DNA from: Tomitella gaofuii
GTDB taxonomy: Bacteria > Actinomycetota > Actinomycetes > Mycobacteriales > Mycobacteriaceae
Length of the DNA: 64,000 nt
Assembly: GCF_014126825.1 (NCBI RefSeq)
Contig: NZ_CP059900.1
Location: 3,982,954-4,046,953 of the forward strand
Reading direction: 5' to 3'
Under the pieces are notes generated by a model. It did no database searches. It saw only the letters and a list, made by a program, of their open reading frames with translations, and was not told the DNA's origin. Every line of letters starts with the position of its first letter. The stretch's first letter is position 1. Made by a program: the position numbers and the translations under genes. Positions 56,594-64,000 of the stretch are shown here, one piece after another.

Positions 56594-57539
56594 TTGCGCG
56601 TCGGCTCCTCGGGTCGAGGTATCCGTAAGAGATGTCGATGATGCCGTTGATGACCACGTAGATCACGGCGATGACGAGGACCGCGCCCTGCACCATCGGC
56701 ATGTCGCCCTGCTGGGCGTGACGGACGATCAGCGAGCCCATGCCGGGGAGGGAGAACAGGACCTCCACGATCACGGTGCTGCCGATCATCGAGCCGATCG
56801 AGATGCCGAGCATCGTGATCAGCGAGAACGACGACGGTCGGAGCGCGTCGCTCACCAGGAGACGGAAGTTGGACATGCCCTTGGCCTTGGCCACCAGGAT
56901 GAAGTTCTCCCGCAGAGTGGAGCACAGGTCGCTGCGCAGGATGCGGGTGAACATCGCCATCTCGAGCAGGCTGATGGTGACGGCCGGGAGTATCGCGTGG
57001 TACAGGTTCTGCCCCGGGTCTTCGGAGAAGCGCACCCACTGCGAGCGCGGGAACCAGCCGGCGTAGTTGACGAACACGATGATCAGCAGCATGCCGGACA
57101 GGAAGCTGGGGATGGACAGCACGCCGAACGTGCACGCGCTGATGGCGCGGTCGACCCAGCCGCCTTCGTGCCGGGCGGACCACATGGCGACGGGGACCGC
57201 CACGACCAGCGCGATGATCAGGCCCATCAGCGCCAGCTGCACGCTCACGGGCAGCGCGGCGGAGATCTGCGAGGTCACGGTGCTGTTGGGCGGGAGGAGC
57301 GACTTGCCCAGGTCGCCCTGCAGCGCCCCGGAAAGCCAGTCCCAGTAGCGGGTGAGGAACGGGTCGTTCAGCCCCATCTCCTCGCGCGCCGCCGCGTATT
57401 CGGCCGGCGTGTGCCCCTCGCCGAGCGAGGCCACGGCGGGGTCGCCGGGTATCAGCTGCACAAGCGAGAATGTGCCGATACTGACGACGAACAACACCAC
57501 GACGAGCTCGACGATCTTCTTGATCACGACTCGTGCCAT
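56586..57539 (-). CDS. peptide-type ABC importer permease, OppB-like
   Basis: 317 residues from ATG 57539 with GAAAGGAGGCG. Six membrane helices. N-terminal signature IPGDPAVASLGEGHTPAEYA and LNDPFLTRYWDWLSGALQGD, and the coupling loop ENFILVAKAKGMSNFRLLVS. First gene of the B-C-D-F operon. Divergent from the binding lipoprotein gene at 58013. Confidence 0.93.
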   Translation of the reverse strand: MARVVIKKIVELVVVLFVVSIGTFSLVQLIPGDPAVASLGEGHTPAEYAAAREEMGLNDPFLTRYWDWLSGALQGDLGKSLLPPNSTVTSQISAALPVSVQLALMGLIIALVVAVPVAMWSARHEGGWVDRAISACTFGVLSIPSFLSGMLLIIVFVNYAGWFPRSQWVRFSEDPGQNLYHAILPAVTISLLEMAMFTRILRSDLCSTLRENFILVAKAKGMSNFRLLVSDALRPSSFSLITMLGISIGSMIGSTVIVEVLFSLPGMGSLIVRHAQQGDMPMVQGAVLVIAVIYVVINGIIDISYGYLDPRSRRANV

Positions 57540-58012
57540 CGTCGTTGTCGCCTCCTTTCCGTTCTTGGTTCGTCCGGTTGTCCGCGCACGGTGCTGCGCT
57601 CCGGAGCGGATGCCACCGCCGTCCGCCGCCCTCGACGCCCCACAGGGGAATCAAGCTGCGCAAATACGATTGTGACCACTGACTTGTCGCCCCACATCTT
57701 GTGATGTCAACCACGTTGAATCGTGGTCCGTCTCACTGGGCGAGACATGCCCCCGGGAGGGTGTGCACAATGCGTCGCCGCAGGCCTCTTGCAGGTCCGA
57801 TGCGCCGCTCGCGCGGGGCCCCGCAGCCCCTGGACTGCAACGAGGTTCCAGTAATGCGCCGCCGTGGCGTCCGGGTTCGTATACGTTCGCACGGGATGTG
57901 ACAACAGTCACCGACCCGTCCCGCTCAGCAGGCGGCCTCCGCGCCGCCATCCGCACCCGCCGGCCGGGCCCCGTCCCGCCGCACCCGACCACGCCCCCTG
58001 AAGGAGAATCCC
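57540..58012. promoter_or_regulatory. divergent promoter region of importer and binding protein
   Basis: 473 bp without a supported gene. An inverted repeat ACCACG-TTGAAT-CGTGGT at 57710-57727 is the most likely operator, inside an AT-richer stretch (57660-57725, CAAATACGATTGTGACC). AAGGAG at 58000 serves the lipoprotein start. Confidence 0.5.
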
Positions 58013-59665
58013 GTGACGTCGATGCCCCACCGCACCCGGCGCAGCGCCCGCCGGGCGACCCGACTCGCCGCCGCACTTGCGGCGGGCGCCCTGCTGGTGA
58101 CGGGGTGCTCGTCCGCGTCGGACACCGCGCCCTCCGCGTCCGGAGGCGGGTCGGGCACCGTCGACCCGGACGCCGTCGCCACCGGATGGGTCGGCGCCGC
58201 GCACGGCTCCGTGGGCGGCACCACCGACGGCGGCAGCCTCTCGTACGCCACCTACAGCTCGGTGACCACCCTCGACCCGGCGAACCGCCAGGACGGCGGC
58301 GCCACCGGGGGCACCGAGATGGCCGCCATCTACGACGTGCTCATGCGCTACGACAACGCCACCCACGAGTACGTGCCGCAGCTCGCCGCATCGCTCACCC
58401 CCGACGCCGACAACAAAGTGTGGACCCTCAAGCTCCGCGACGGCGTCACCTTCTCCGACGGCACCCCGCTCAACGCCGACGCCGTCGTGTGGAGCATCGG
58501 CCACTACCTGGAGAAGCGGGGCACGCACTCGCAGATCTGGAACGCCAGCGTGGAATCGACGGTGGCGCAGGACCCCTCGACCGTCGTCTACACGCTCAAG
58601 CGCCCCTGGAAGGACTTCCCGGCGATGCTCACCACCGGGCCGGGCATGATCGTGGCCCCGTCCTCGATGGCGGGCGGCGAGTTCACGCCCGTCGGCGCCG
58701 GCCCGTTCACCGTGAGCAGCTTCGCCCCGCACGACGAGCTGGTGCTCGCCGCCCGGCAGGACTACTGGGGCGGCACGCCGCACCTGGCCGAGCTGCGCTT
58801 CCCCTCGATCGTGCAGGAGCAGGGCAAGGTCGACGCGATCAAGTCCGGCGGCGTGCAGGCCGGCTACATCCGCAACGTCGACGTCATCCACGGGGCGATC
58901 ACGGGCGGGATGTCCGGCTGGTCGTACGCCGCGAACATGTCCAAGGTGCTGTTGATCAATAACCGCGAGGACCGCGCCGGCGCCGACCCGCGCGTGCGCC
59001 AGGCGATCGTCGCCGCGATCGACCCCGAGGTGTTCGACACCCGTGTCGAGGGTGGATTCGGCGCGCCGAACTCGGCGATGTTCCCGCCGTCGTCGCAGTG
59101 GAGCCAGGACGGCGACGCGCCCCGGTACGACCCCGACAAGGCCCGGAAGCTGCTCGACGAGGCCAAGGCCGACGGGTTCGACGGCGTCCTGAGCTACGCG
59201 GGCGTCAACGAGGCCGCGGCGCAGAAGAGCGCGCTGGCCTTCCAGGCGATGCTGCAGAACGTGGGCTTCACCGTGGAGCTCAACCTGTCGAGCAGCATCA
59301 GCGACCTGGTGAAGACGATGTACGCCGAGCACGACTACGACATCGGCTACGCCGCGTTCAACGTGCTCGACGACGCCCCGTTCGTCCGGCTGTTCGGCAA
59401 CCTCTACAGCACGTCCAGCGCCAACCCGATGGGCTACGCGAACCCGCAGATGGACGACCTCTTGATGCAGCTGCAGTCCGCCCCGGACGACGACGCCAAG
59501 CGCGACGTGCTCGCGAAGATGCAGCAGCTCGTCGACGACACCGCGCCGTTCGCCACGCTGGGGGCGGGGCGCGCCTTCATCGCGATGGCCGACTCGGTGC
59601 AGGGCGTCAAGCCCAGCATGGACGGCATCATGCTGTTCGACCAGGCGTGGATCAAGGGCGCCTGA
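58013..59665 (+). CDS. peptide-type ABC importer substrate-binding lipoprotein
   Basis: 550 residues from GTG 58013 with GAAGGAGAATCCC. Lipobox LLVTGC with C32. Family 5 solute-binding domain: VTTLDPANRQDGGATGGTEM, VWTLKLRDGVTFSDGTPLNA, TPVGAGPFTVSSFAPHDELV, YDIGYAAFNVLDDAPFVRLF. Paralogue of the lipoprotein at 28635 across the whole length. Divergent from the importer operon, so the natural binding partner of that transporter. Neighbouring acyl-CoA genes suggest a hydrophobic ligand rather than a peptide (inference). Confidence 0.93.
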   Translation: MTSMPHRTRRSARRATRLAAALAAGALLVTGCSSASDTAPSASGGGSGTVDPDAVATGWVGAAHGSVGGTTDGGSLSYATYSSVTTLDPANRQDGGATGGTEMAAIYDVLMRYDNATHEYVPQLAASLTPDADNKVWTLKLRDGVTFSDGTPLNADAVVWSIGHYLEKRGTHSQIWNASVESTVAQDPSTVVYTLKRPWKDFPAMLTTGPGMIVAPSSMAGGEFTPVGAGPFTVSSFAPHDELVLAARQDYWGGTPHLAELRFPSIVQEQGKVDAIKSGGVQAGYIRNVDVIHGAITGGMSGWSYAANMSKVLLINNREDRAGADPRVRQAIVAAIDPEVFDTRVEGGFGAPNSAMFPPSSQWSQDGDAPRYDPDKARKLLDEAKADGFDGVLSYAGVNEAAAQKSALAFQAMLQNVGFTVELNLSSSISDLVKTMYAEHDYDIGYAAFNVLDDAPFVRLFGNLYSTSSANPMGYANPQMDDLLMQLQSAPDDDAKRDVLAKMQQLVDDTAPFATLGAGRAFIAMADSVQGVKPSMDGIMLFDQAWIKGA

Positions 59666-59667
59666 CC

Positions 59668-59730
59668 GCACACGACACACCCCGCGCACACGACACACCC
59701 CGCGCACACGGCACACCCCGCGCACACGGC
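59668..59730. repeat. 18-bp tandem repeat, about 3.5 copies
   Basis: Unit GCACACGACACACCCCGC, copies at 59668, 59686 and 59704 (one substitution) and a partial copy at 59722. Non-coding, between the lipoprotein stop and the terminator. Confidence 0.85.
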
Positions 59731-59731
59731 G

Positions 59732-59766
59732 CTCCTGGCGCCCCGGGATCACCGGGGCGCCAGGAG
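59732..59766. terminator. bidirectional terminator
   Basis: Perfect 15-bp stem (59732-59746 with 59752-59766), 5-nt loop GATCA, between convergent genes; it overlaps the last codons of the acyl-CoA dehydrogenase. Confidence 0.8.
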
Positions 59767-60948
59767 TTCCCGGGCGATGGCGTTCTTCTGGATCTCCGAT
59801 GAGCCGGTGAGCACCCGGAACATCCGGATCTTCCGCCACAGCCGTTCGACCTCGGAACCGCGCACCATTCCGGCCTTGCCGTGCAGTTGTACGGCGCTGT
59901 CGGCGATCTGAAAAGCCTTCTCCGCCACGAACAGCTTGCACATGAACGCCTCCACCTTCGGGGTGCGGCCCGCGTCGAGATCGGCGAGCGCGTCGTAGGT
60001 CATGGCACGCGCCGCGTAGTAGTCGGTGGCCATGTCCGCCACCGTGTGCTGGATCGACTGGAGCGCCGCCAGCGGTCTCCCCTGCACCTGGCGCTGCTGG
60101 ACGAATGCGACCGTCAGGGCCAGTGACCGTCGGGCCATGCCGAGGATCGTCGGGCAGTGCAGCAGCCGGTTGACCGTCACCCGCCCCAGCCCGATGCGCA
60201 GGCCCTTGCCCTCCTCGCCCAGCAGCTGCTCCGGGCCCACGTACACCTCGTCGAGGATGATGTCCGCCTCGATGTGCTGCCCGGACATGGGGGTCTCGCC
60301 GTCGTCCACGGTCACCCCCGGGGCGTCGAGGTCGATGAGGAACGCGGAGTACGACTCCGGGAACTCCCCGTCGGGTGCGCCGGAGGGCGGGCCCATGCGG
60401 GCGATGAGCACCGAGAAGTCCGCGAACGGACCGGCGGAAGAGAACACCTTGTGGCCGGTGATGCGCCAGCCGTCGCCGTCGGGCACCGCCGTCGTGCGCA
60501 TGCCGCGCACGTCCGAGCCTGCGTTCTCCTCGGTCATCGAGAAGCAGCACGCCCGCTCGCCGCGCAGCAGCGGCAGCAGGTACCGCTCCCGCTGTGCGTC
60601 GTCGGCGACGCCGAAGATCGCGCCGGCGCGCAGCGGGCCGCCCATCTCGCCGAGCACCGACGACGCCAGCAACCTCGACGACGCGGCGATCTCCTCCTTG
60701 AGCGCCCCCAGCTGCACATTGGTGATCCCCTGCCCGCCGTATTCGGGGCCCAGGTTGATGCCGTAGAAGCCGAGCTCGCGGCTGCGCTTCCACACCGGCT
60801 CGAGCATTGCGCGGGTATAGCGCTGCTCGGGCTGCAGGCCCAGCCCGGCCTCGTACTCGGCGAGCTCGCCGTCGAGGTACCCGCGCAGCGCGTCCACCCG
60901 GTCCTGCAGGACCGGGTCGTCGTAGTGCGGTGTGAGGGTGAATCCCAT
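59749..60948 (-). CDS. acyl-CoA dehydrogenase (FadE type)
   Basis: 399 residues from ATG 60948. FAD/substrate blocks ACCFSMTEENAGSDVRGMRT, WRITGHKVFSSAG and the C-terminal VQLHGKAGMVRGSEVERLWR and RVLTGSSEIQKN. Catalytic Glu expected in the FSMTEE-following region is replaced in many members, so the base cannot be fixed here. Third gene of an operon with acyl-CoA ligase and alkylsulfatase (60 bp gap), so it likely oxidises the CoA ester those two generate. Confidence 0.93.
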   Translation of the reverse strand: MGFTLTPHYDDPVLQDRVDALRGYLDGELAEYEAGLGLQPEQRYTRAMLEPVWKRSRELGFYGINLGPEYGGQGITNVQLGALKEEIAASSRLLASSVLGEMGGPLRAGAIFGVADDAQRERYLLPLLRGERACCFSMTEENAGSDVRGMRTTAVPDGDGWRITGHKVFSSAGPFADFSVLIARMGPPSGAPDGEFPESYSAFLIDLDAPGVTVDDGETPMSGQHIEADIILDEVYVGPEQLLGEEGKGLRIGLGRVTVNRLLHCPTILGMARRSLALTVAFVQQRQVQGRPLAALQSIQHTVADMATDYYAARAMTYDALADLDAGRTPKVEAFMCKLFVAEKAFQIADSAVQLHGKAGMVRGSEVERLWRKIRMFRVLTGSSEIQKNAIARELLAPR

Positions 60949-61008
60949 CGTTGCTCCTGGTGATCGTGATTGCGTGCGGTCGCGGCGTGGGCGGGGGCGG
61001 CGCGGTTC

Positions 61009-62562
61009 TCAGTGGACGCGGCGCCCCGCGCCCGCCCAGTACCGTTCACGCACGGCCTTGCGGTCGGTCTTGCCGTTGCGGTTGACCGGCAGCGCGTCGA
61101 CGAAGTCGACCGAGCGCGGCTTCTTGATGCGCGCCAGGTGCTCGGCGCAATGCGCGACGAGTGCGTCCTCCGTCGCCGTGGCCCCGGCGCGGCGGACGAC
61201 GACGGCCTTGACCGCCTCGCCCCAGGTGTCGTCGGGCACGCCCACCACGCACACGTCGGCGACCGCCGGGTGCGAGGAGAGCGCCGTTTCCACCTCGCTG
61301 CAGTAGATGTTGAATCCGCCCGAGACGATCATGTCCTTGACCCGGTCGACGATGAACAGGTAGCCGTCCTTCCGGAAGTAGCCCAGGTCGCCGGTGTGCA
61401 CCCAGCCGCCGCGGAACGTCTCGGCAGTGAGATCGGGCGCCCGGAAGTACTCGCGCACGCAGTCGGGCCCGCGGGCGGTGATCTCGCCGATCTCCCCCGG
61501 CGGCAGCGGCGCCCCGTCGTCACCCACCACCCGCACCTCGGTGTCGAACATCGGCCGCCCGCACGAGCGCAGCAGTTCCTCGTCCTCCGGGGTGGCCGCC
61601 GCCGCGCCGCGGGCCACGTCGTCCCGGGTCAGGACGGTGATGCCACTAGTGGTCTCGCCCAGCCCGTAGCCCTGCATGACGATGGGCCCGAAGGCACGCA
61701 CCGCCTCGCGCAGGCGGGTGGGCGAGACAGGCGCGCCGCCCACCCCGATGGTCCGCAGGCTCGACAGGTCGGCCGCGTGCAGGTCGGGGTGGTCGAGCAG
61801 CATCGTCAGCATCGTCGGCACGACGAACGCGGAGGTGATCCGCTCGCGCTCGACGGTGCGCAGGAACCCGCCCGCGTCCCAGCGGGGCAGCACCACCACC
61901 GCGGAACCGCGCGACAGTGTCGCCAGGATCGTCATCCCCGAGGCGTGCGTGATGGGCCCGCCCGCCAGGTAGCGGTCGCCGGGGCCGGGCCGCTCGTCCG
62001 GGTTCATCAGCCGCTTGCGCATATTGGCCAGCCGGTTGCCCTGCGTCTGCACCGCGGCCTTGAGCCGGCCGGTGGAGCCGGACGTGAAGTTGAGGACGCA
62101 CGGATCACCGGCGTCCACGTCGACGGCCACCGCCGCGTCCGCCTCGCCCTCGGCCAGCAGCGCCTCGTACTGTCCACCCAGCTCGACCACCGTGCAGTCC
62201 AGGCCCGCGTCGGCGACGGCCCGGCGCGCGGTGTCGACGTGCACGGCGTCGACGACGAGCAGGCGCACGCCGGCGTCGCCCAGCACGTGCGCCAGCTCCT
62301 CCGCCCCCAGGCGCGCGTTGACGGGCACGCGCACGGCGCCGCACTTGTACAGCGCGAACTCGACCTCGACCAGCTCCGCCCGGTTGTCCGCGTAGGTGCC
62401 CACCGCAGCGCCGCGGCCCAGGCCGCGCGCCACCAGGGCCGACGCGAGGCGCCGGCAGTTGCGTTCGAGCTCGTCGAAGGTGCGGCGCTGCTCGCCGCAC
62501 ACCAGCGCTTCGGCGACGGGCCAGTACGCGGCGCTGCGGGTGAGGTGGATGCCGAGGTTCAT
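61009..62562 (-). CDS. acyl-CoA synthetase (FadD-type AMP-dependent ligase)
   Basis: 517 residues from ATG 62562, overlapping the alkylsulfatase stop (ATGA), with AAGGAGCACAG. ANL core: LNFTSGSTGRLKAAVQTQGN (a variant P-loop with Leu instead of Pro before Lys), QGYGLGETTSGITVLT, WVHTGDLGYFRKDGYLFIVD, SGGFNIYCSEVE, C-terminal lysine in LPVNRNGKTDRKAV. Forms acyl-CoA from a carboxylate. Substrate unknown; context suggests an acid derived from an alkyl sulfate. Confidence 0.92.
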   Translation of the reverse strand: MNLGIHLTRSAAYWPVAEALVCGEQRRTFDELERNCRRLASALVARGLGRGAAVGTYADNRAELVEVEFALYKCGAVRVPVNARLGAEELAHVLGDAGVRLLVVDAVHVDTARRAVADAGLDCTVVELGGQYEALLAEGEADAAVAVDVDAGDPCVLNFTSGSTGRLKAAVQTQGNRLANMRKRLMNPDERPGPGDRYLAGGPITHASGMTILATLSRGSAVVVLPRWDAGGFLRTVERERITSAFVVPTMLTMLLDHPDLHAADLSSLRTIGVGGAPVSPTRLREAVRAFGPIVMQGYGLGETTSGITVLTRDDVARGAAAATPEDEELLRSCGRPMFDTEVRVVGDDGAPLPPGEIGEITARGPDCVREYFRAPDLTAETFRGGWVHTGDLGYFRKDGYLFIVDRVKDMIVSGGFNIYCSEVETALSSHPAVADVCVVGVPDDTWGEAVKAVVVRRAGATATEDALVAHCAEHLARIKKPRSVDFVDALPVNRNGKTDRKAVRERYWAGAGRRVH

Positions 62563-64000
62563 CTGTGCTCCTTCTCGATCGCGTGCGCGAGGCACGCCGC
62601 GGCGGCCGGCGCCGTCGCCGGACGCGGTGTGACGATGGGGAAGTCGGGCCGCAGCACGTCGCACAGCCCGAACAGCGTGGCGACGGCGTCGCCGGATCCG
62701 GCCATGACGGCGATCCGCCCGTCGTCGAAGGCGTCGCCCGCGTCCGCCGCGCCGAAGGCGAGCATCGCGAGGTCCGCGCGCGCCAGGCGGATGTGCGCGT
62801 CGATACCTGCGTCGCCCGGCGTCGGCGCTGCGCCCGCCACGCGGGCGGTGCGGGTGAGGGCGCCGCGCCGCAGCCGCACCAGGCGGGTCTCGCCCGTGTC
62901 CGCCACCTCGAGGAGCAGGGTGATCCTGCGGTCGGCCGCCGCCGGGCCGTCCAGCCGGATCGCCACGTAGTCCAGCAGCATGTCGGTGGTCATCGCGCCG
63001 AGCACGTCGCGGGCCGCGGACCCGCGGCCGCGACGTTCGGCCCGCCCGTGCCGCAGTTCCCGCGCGCCGGACAGGTACACGTTGCGCCAGGCGGTGGACT
63101 CGGACTGGTAGCCGAGCTGCTCGAACGCGTCGGCCTGCAGGGCCCGAGCGACGGCGTCATCCGGGTCGGCGAACACCACATGGCCCACCACCTCGGCCAC
63201 CCAGCGGTAGTCGCCCTCGTCGAAGGACCGTCGCGCGCGCTCCAGCACAGCGTCGGCGCCCCCCATGAACTCGACGTACCTGCGCGCCGCGGCCGCCGGC
63301 GGATGCCGGTCCAGGTGCGCCGGATTGCCGTCGAACCAGCCGAGGTACCGCTGGTACACCGCCTTGGCGTTGTGCCGCACCGTGCCGTAGTAGCCGCGAC
63401 CGGGCCAGAAGCGTTCCAGGGCCGCCGGCAGCGTGAGCTCCTCGGCGATCTCCTCCATCGTCAGCCCGTGCGCGGCCAGGCGCAGAGTCTGGTCGTGCAG
63501 GTACTTGTACAGGTCCTGCTGGCAGGCCAGGAACTCCGCGATGCGCGCGCTGCCTCGCACCGGCCAGTGATGCTGCAGGAACATCACGTCGGACTCGGCC
63601 GCGAACAGCTCTGCCGCCTCGCCCAGATGGAAGCTCCACGCTGCGGCGTCGCGCACGGGGGCGCCGCGGAGCGTGTAGAGGTTGTGCAAGGTGTGGGCGG
63701 CGTTCTCGGCCAGGCAGAGCGCGCGCCACCGCGGCAGGTGGAAGTTCATCTCCGCCGGCGCCTCGGTGTCGGGGGTGAACTGGAAGACGAACTCCACACC
63801 GTCGAGCACCATGCGGGTACCGGTGGCGTCGACGACGTCGGTGGGTTCGATGAGGCTCACTGTGCCCCGCGACAACCCCATGCCCAGCCCCGCGGACACC
63901 TGGCCGCGAGGGCCGGGCGGCACGAGCGCGCCGTACATGTACTGGGCGCGGCGCGACATGGCCGTACCCGCGTGGACGTTCTCGCTCACCGCGTGCTCGA
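62559..64000 (-). CDS. alkyl/aryl sulfatase (SdsA1/BDS1-like), 5' end cut by window
   Basis: The frame stays open to the window edge, so at least 480 residues of a protein that is usually 630-660 aa; the N-terminal MBL metal motif is outside. Visible: SENVHAGTAMSRRAQYMYGA and GPRGQVSAGLGMGLS of the MBL part, the dimerisation domain with GYYGTVRHNAKAVYQRYLGW and YRWVAEVVGHVVFADPD, QLGYQSESTAWRNVYLSGAR, and a C-terminal SCP2-like domain. Releases sulfate from primary or secondary alkyl sulfates. Overlaps the ligase start by 4 bp. Not an internal start at 63989; that is a shadow of the cut. Confidence 0.9.
   Translation of the reverse strand, partial: EHAVSENVHAGTAMSRRAQYMYGALVPPGPRGQVSAGLGMGLSRGTVSLIEPTDVVDATGTRMVLDGVEFVFQFTPDTEAPAEMNFHLPRWRALCLAENAAHTLHNLYTLRGAPVRDAAAWSFHLGEAAELFAAESDVMFLQHHWPVRGSARIAEFLACQQDLYKYLHDQTLRLAAHGLTMEEIAEELTLPAALERFWPGRGYYGTVRHNAKAVYQRYLGWFDGNPAHLDRHPPAAAARRYVEFMGGADAVLERARRSFDEGDYRWVAEVVGHVVFADPDDAVARALQADAFEQLGYQSESTAWRNVYLSGARELRHGRAERRGRGSAARDVLGAMTTDMLLDYVAIRLDGPAAADRRITLLLEVADTGETRLVRLRRGALTRTARVAGAAPTPGDAGIDAHIRLARADLAMLAFGAADAGDAFDDGRIAVMAGSGDAVATLFGLCDVLRPDFPIVTPRPATAPAAAACLAHAIEKEHR

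Noticed and set aside
57908-60793. 961-codon open frame on the minus strand through the lipoprotein gene
   Set aside because: Frame shadow of high-GC coding DNA: composition is Arg/Gly/Val-rich with no domain, and it lies antisense to the clear lipoprotein and out of frame with the acyl-CoA dehydrogenase.

Overview
The window is 64 kb of very GC-rich DNA (about 70% by eye) with dense, mostly intact genes. It looks like chromosome from a mycolic-acid actinobacterium (order Mycobacteriales, e.g. the Gordonia/Dietzia/Tsukamurella/Rhodococcus neighbourhood). The evidence is an Rpf with a LysM domain, a mycothiol-dependent formaldehyde dehydrogenase with its MBL-fold partner, F420/deazaflavin-type enzymes, many FadE/FadD-type enzymes and KshA/HsaA/HsaB/HsaC-like steroid-ring enzymes. 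Genus cannot be fixed from the sequence alone. I found no rRNA, tRNA, CRISPR, insertion sequence or phage gene.

Layout. 1-2.5 kb: a large LuxR-type ATPase regulator, cut by the window start. 2.5-8.7 kb: a small membrane protein, mscR plus MBL hydrolase (overlapping), a TetR regulator, an acyl-CoA dehydrogenase, and a seven-iron ferredoxin divergent from a cysteine-containing winged-helix regulator. 8.7-19.4 kb: housekeeping and transport genes (aldose epimerase, aldo/keto reductase, LON-domain protein, DHA2 drug exporter with its Lrp-type regulator, zwf, membrane ferritin/VIT, AAA ATPase). 20-21 kb: a probable leaderless branched-chain leader peptide with alternative hairpins, ahead of a stand-alone protein resembling the LeuA regulatory domain. 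21-25 kb: S4 protein, epimerase, F420-type nitroreductase, AidB-like acyl-CoA dehydrogenase.

25.5-37.8 kb is an accessory catabolic island. It holds a KshA-like Rieske oxygenase with a small Cys protein and an HsaB-like flavin reductase, an F420-type LLM enzyme, a peptide-type binding lipoprotein, three SDRs, a short Fe-S old-yellow enzyme, an IclR regulator, an HsaC-like extradiol dioxygenase and an HsaA-like monooxygenase. This suggests hydroxylation and meta-cleavage of a steroid-like or polycyclic substrate. HsaD, KstD and KshB are not present here. Two of its promoters share a 23-bp sequence.

38-53 kb: aldo/keto reductase, zinc-binding lipoprotein behind a Zur-like palindrome, acs and an acetate permease, MFS/LysR pair, rpf with a candidate c-di-AMP riboswitch, PucR regulator divergent from an acyl-CoA ligase, AraC regulator, VOC protein, alkaline phosphatase. 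53-64 kb: a complete peptide-type ABC importer (B, C, D, F) divergent from its binding lipoprotein, which is a paralogue of the orphan lipoprotein in the catabolic island. It is followed by an operon of alkylsulfatase (cut by the window end), acyl-CoA ligase and acyl-CoA dehydrogenase. The two regions together read as uptake, activation and degradation of hydrophobic compounds.
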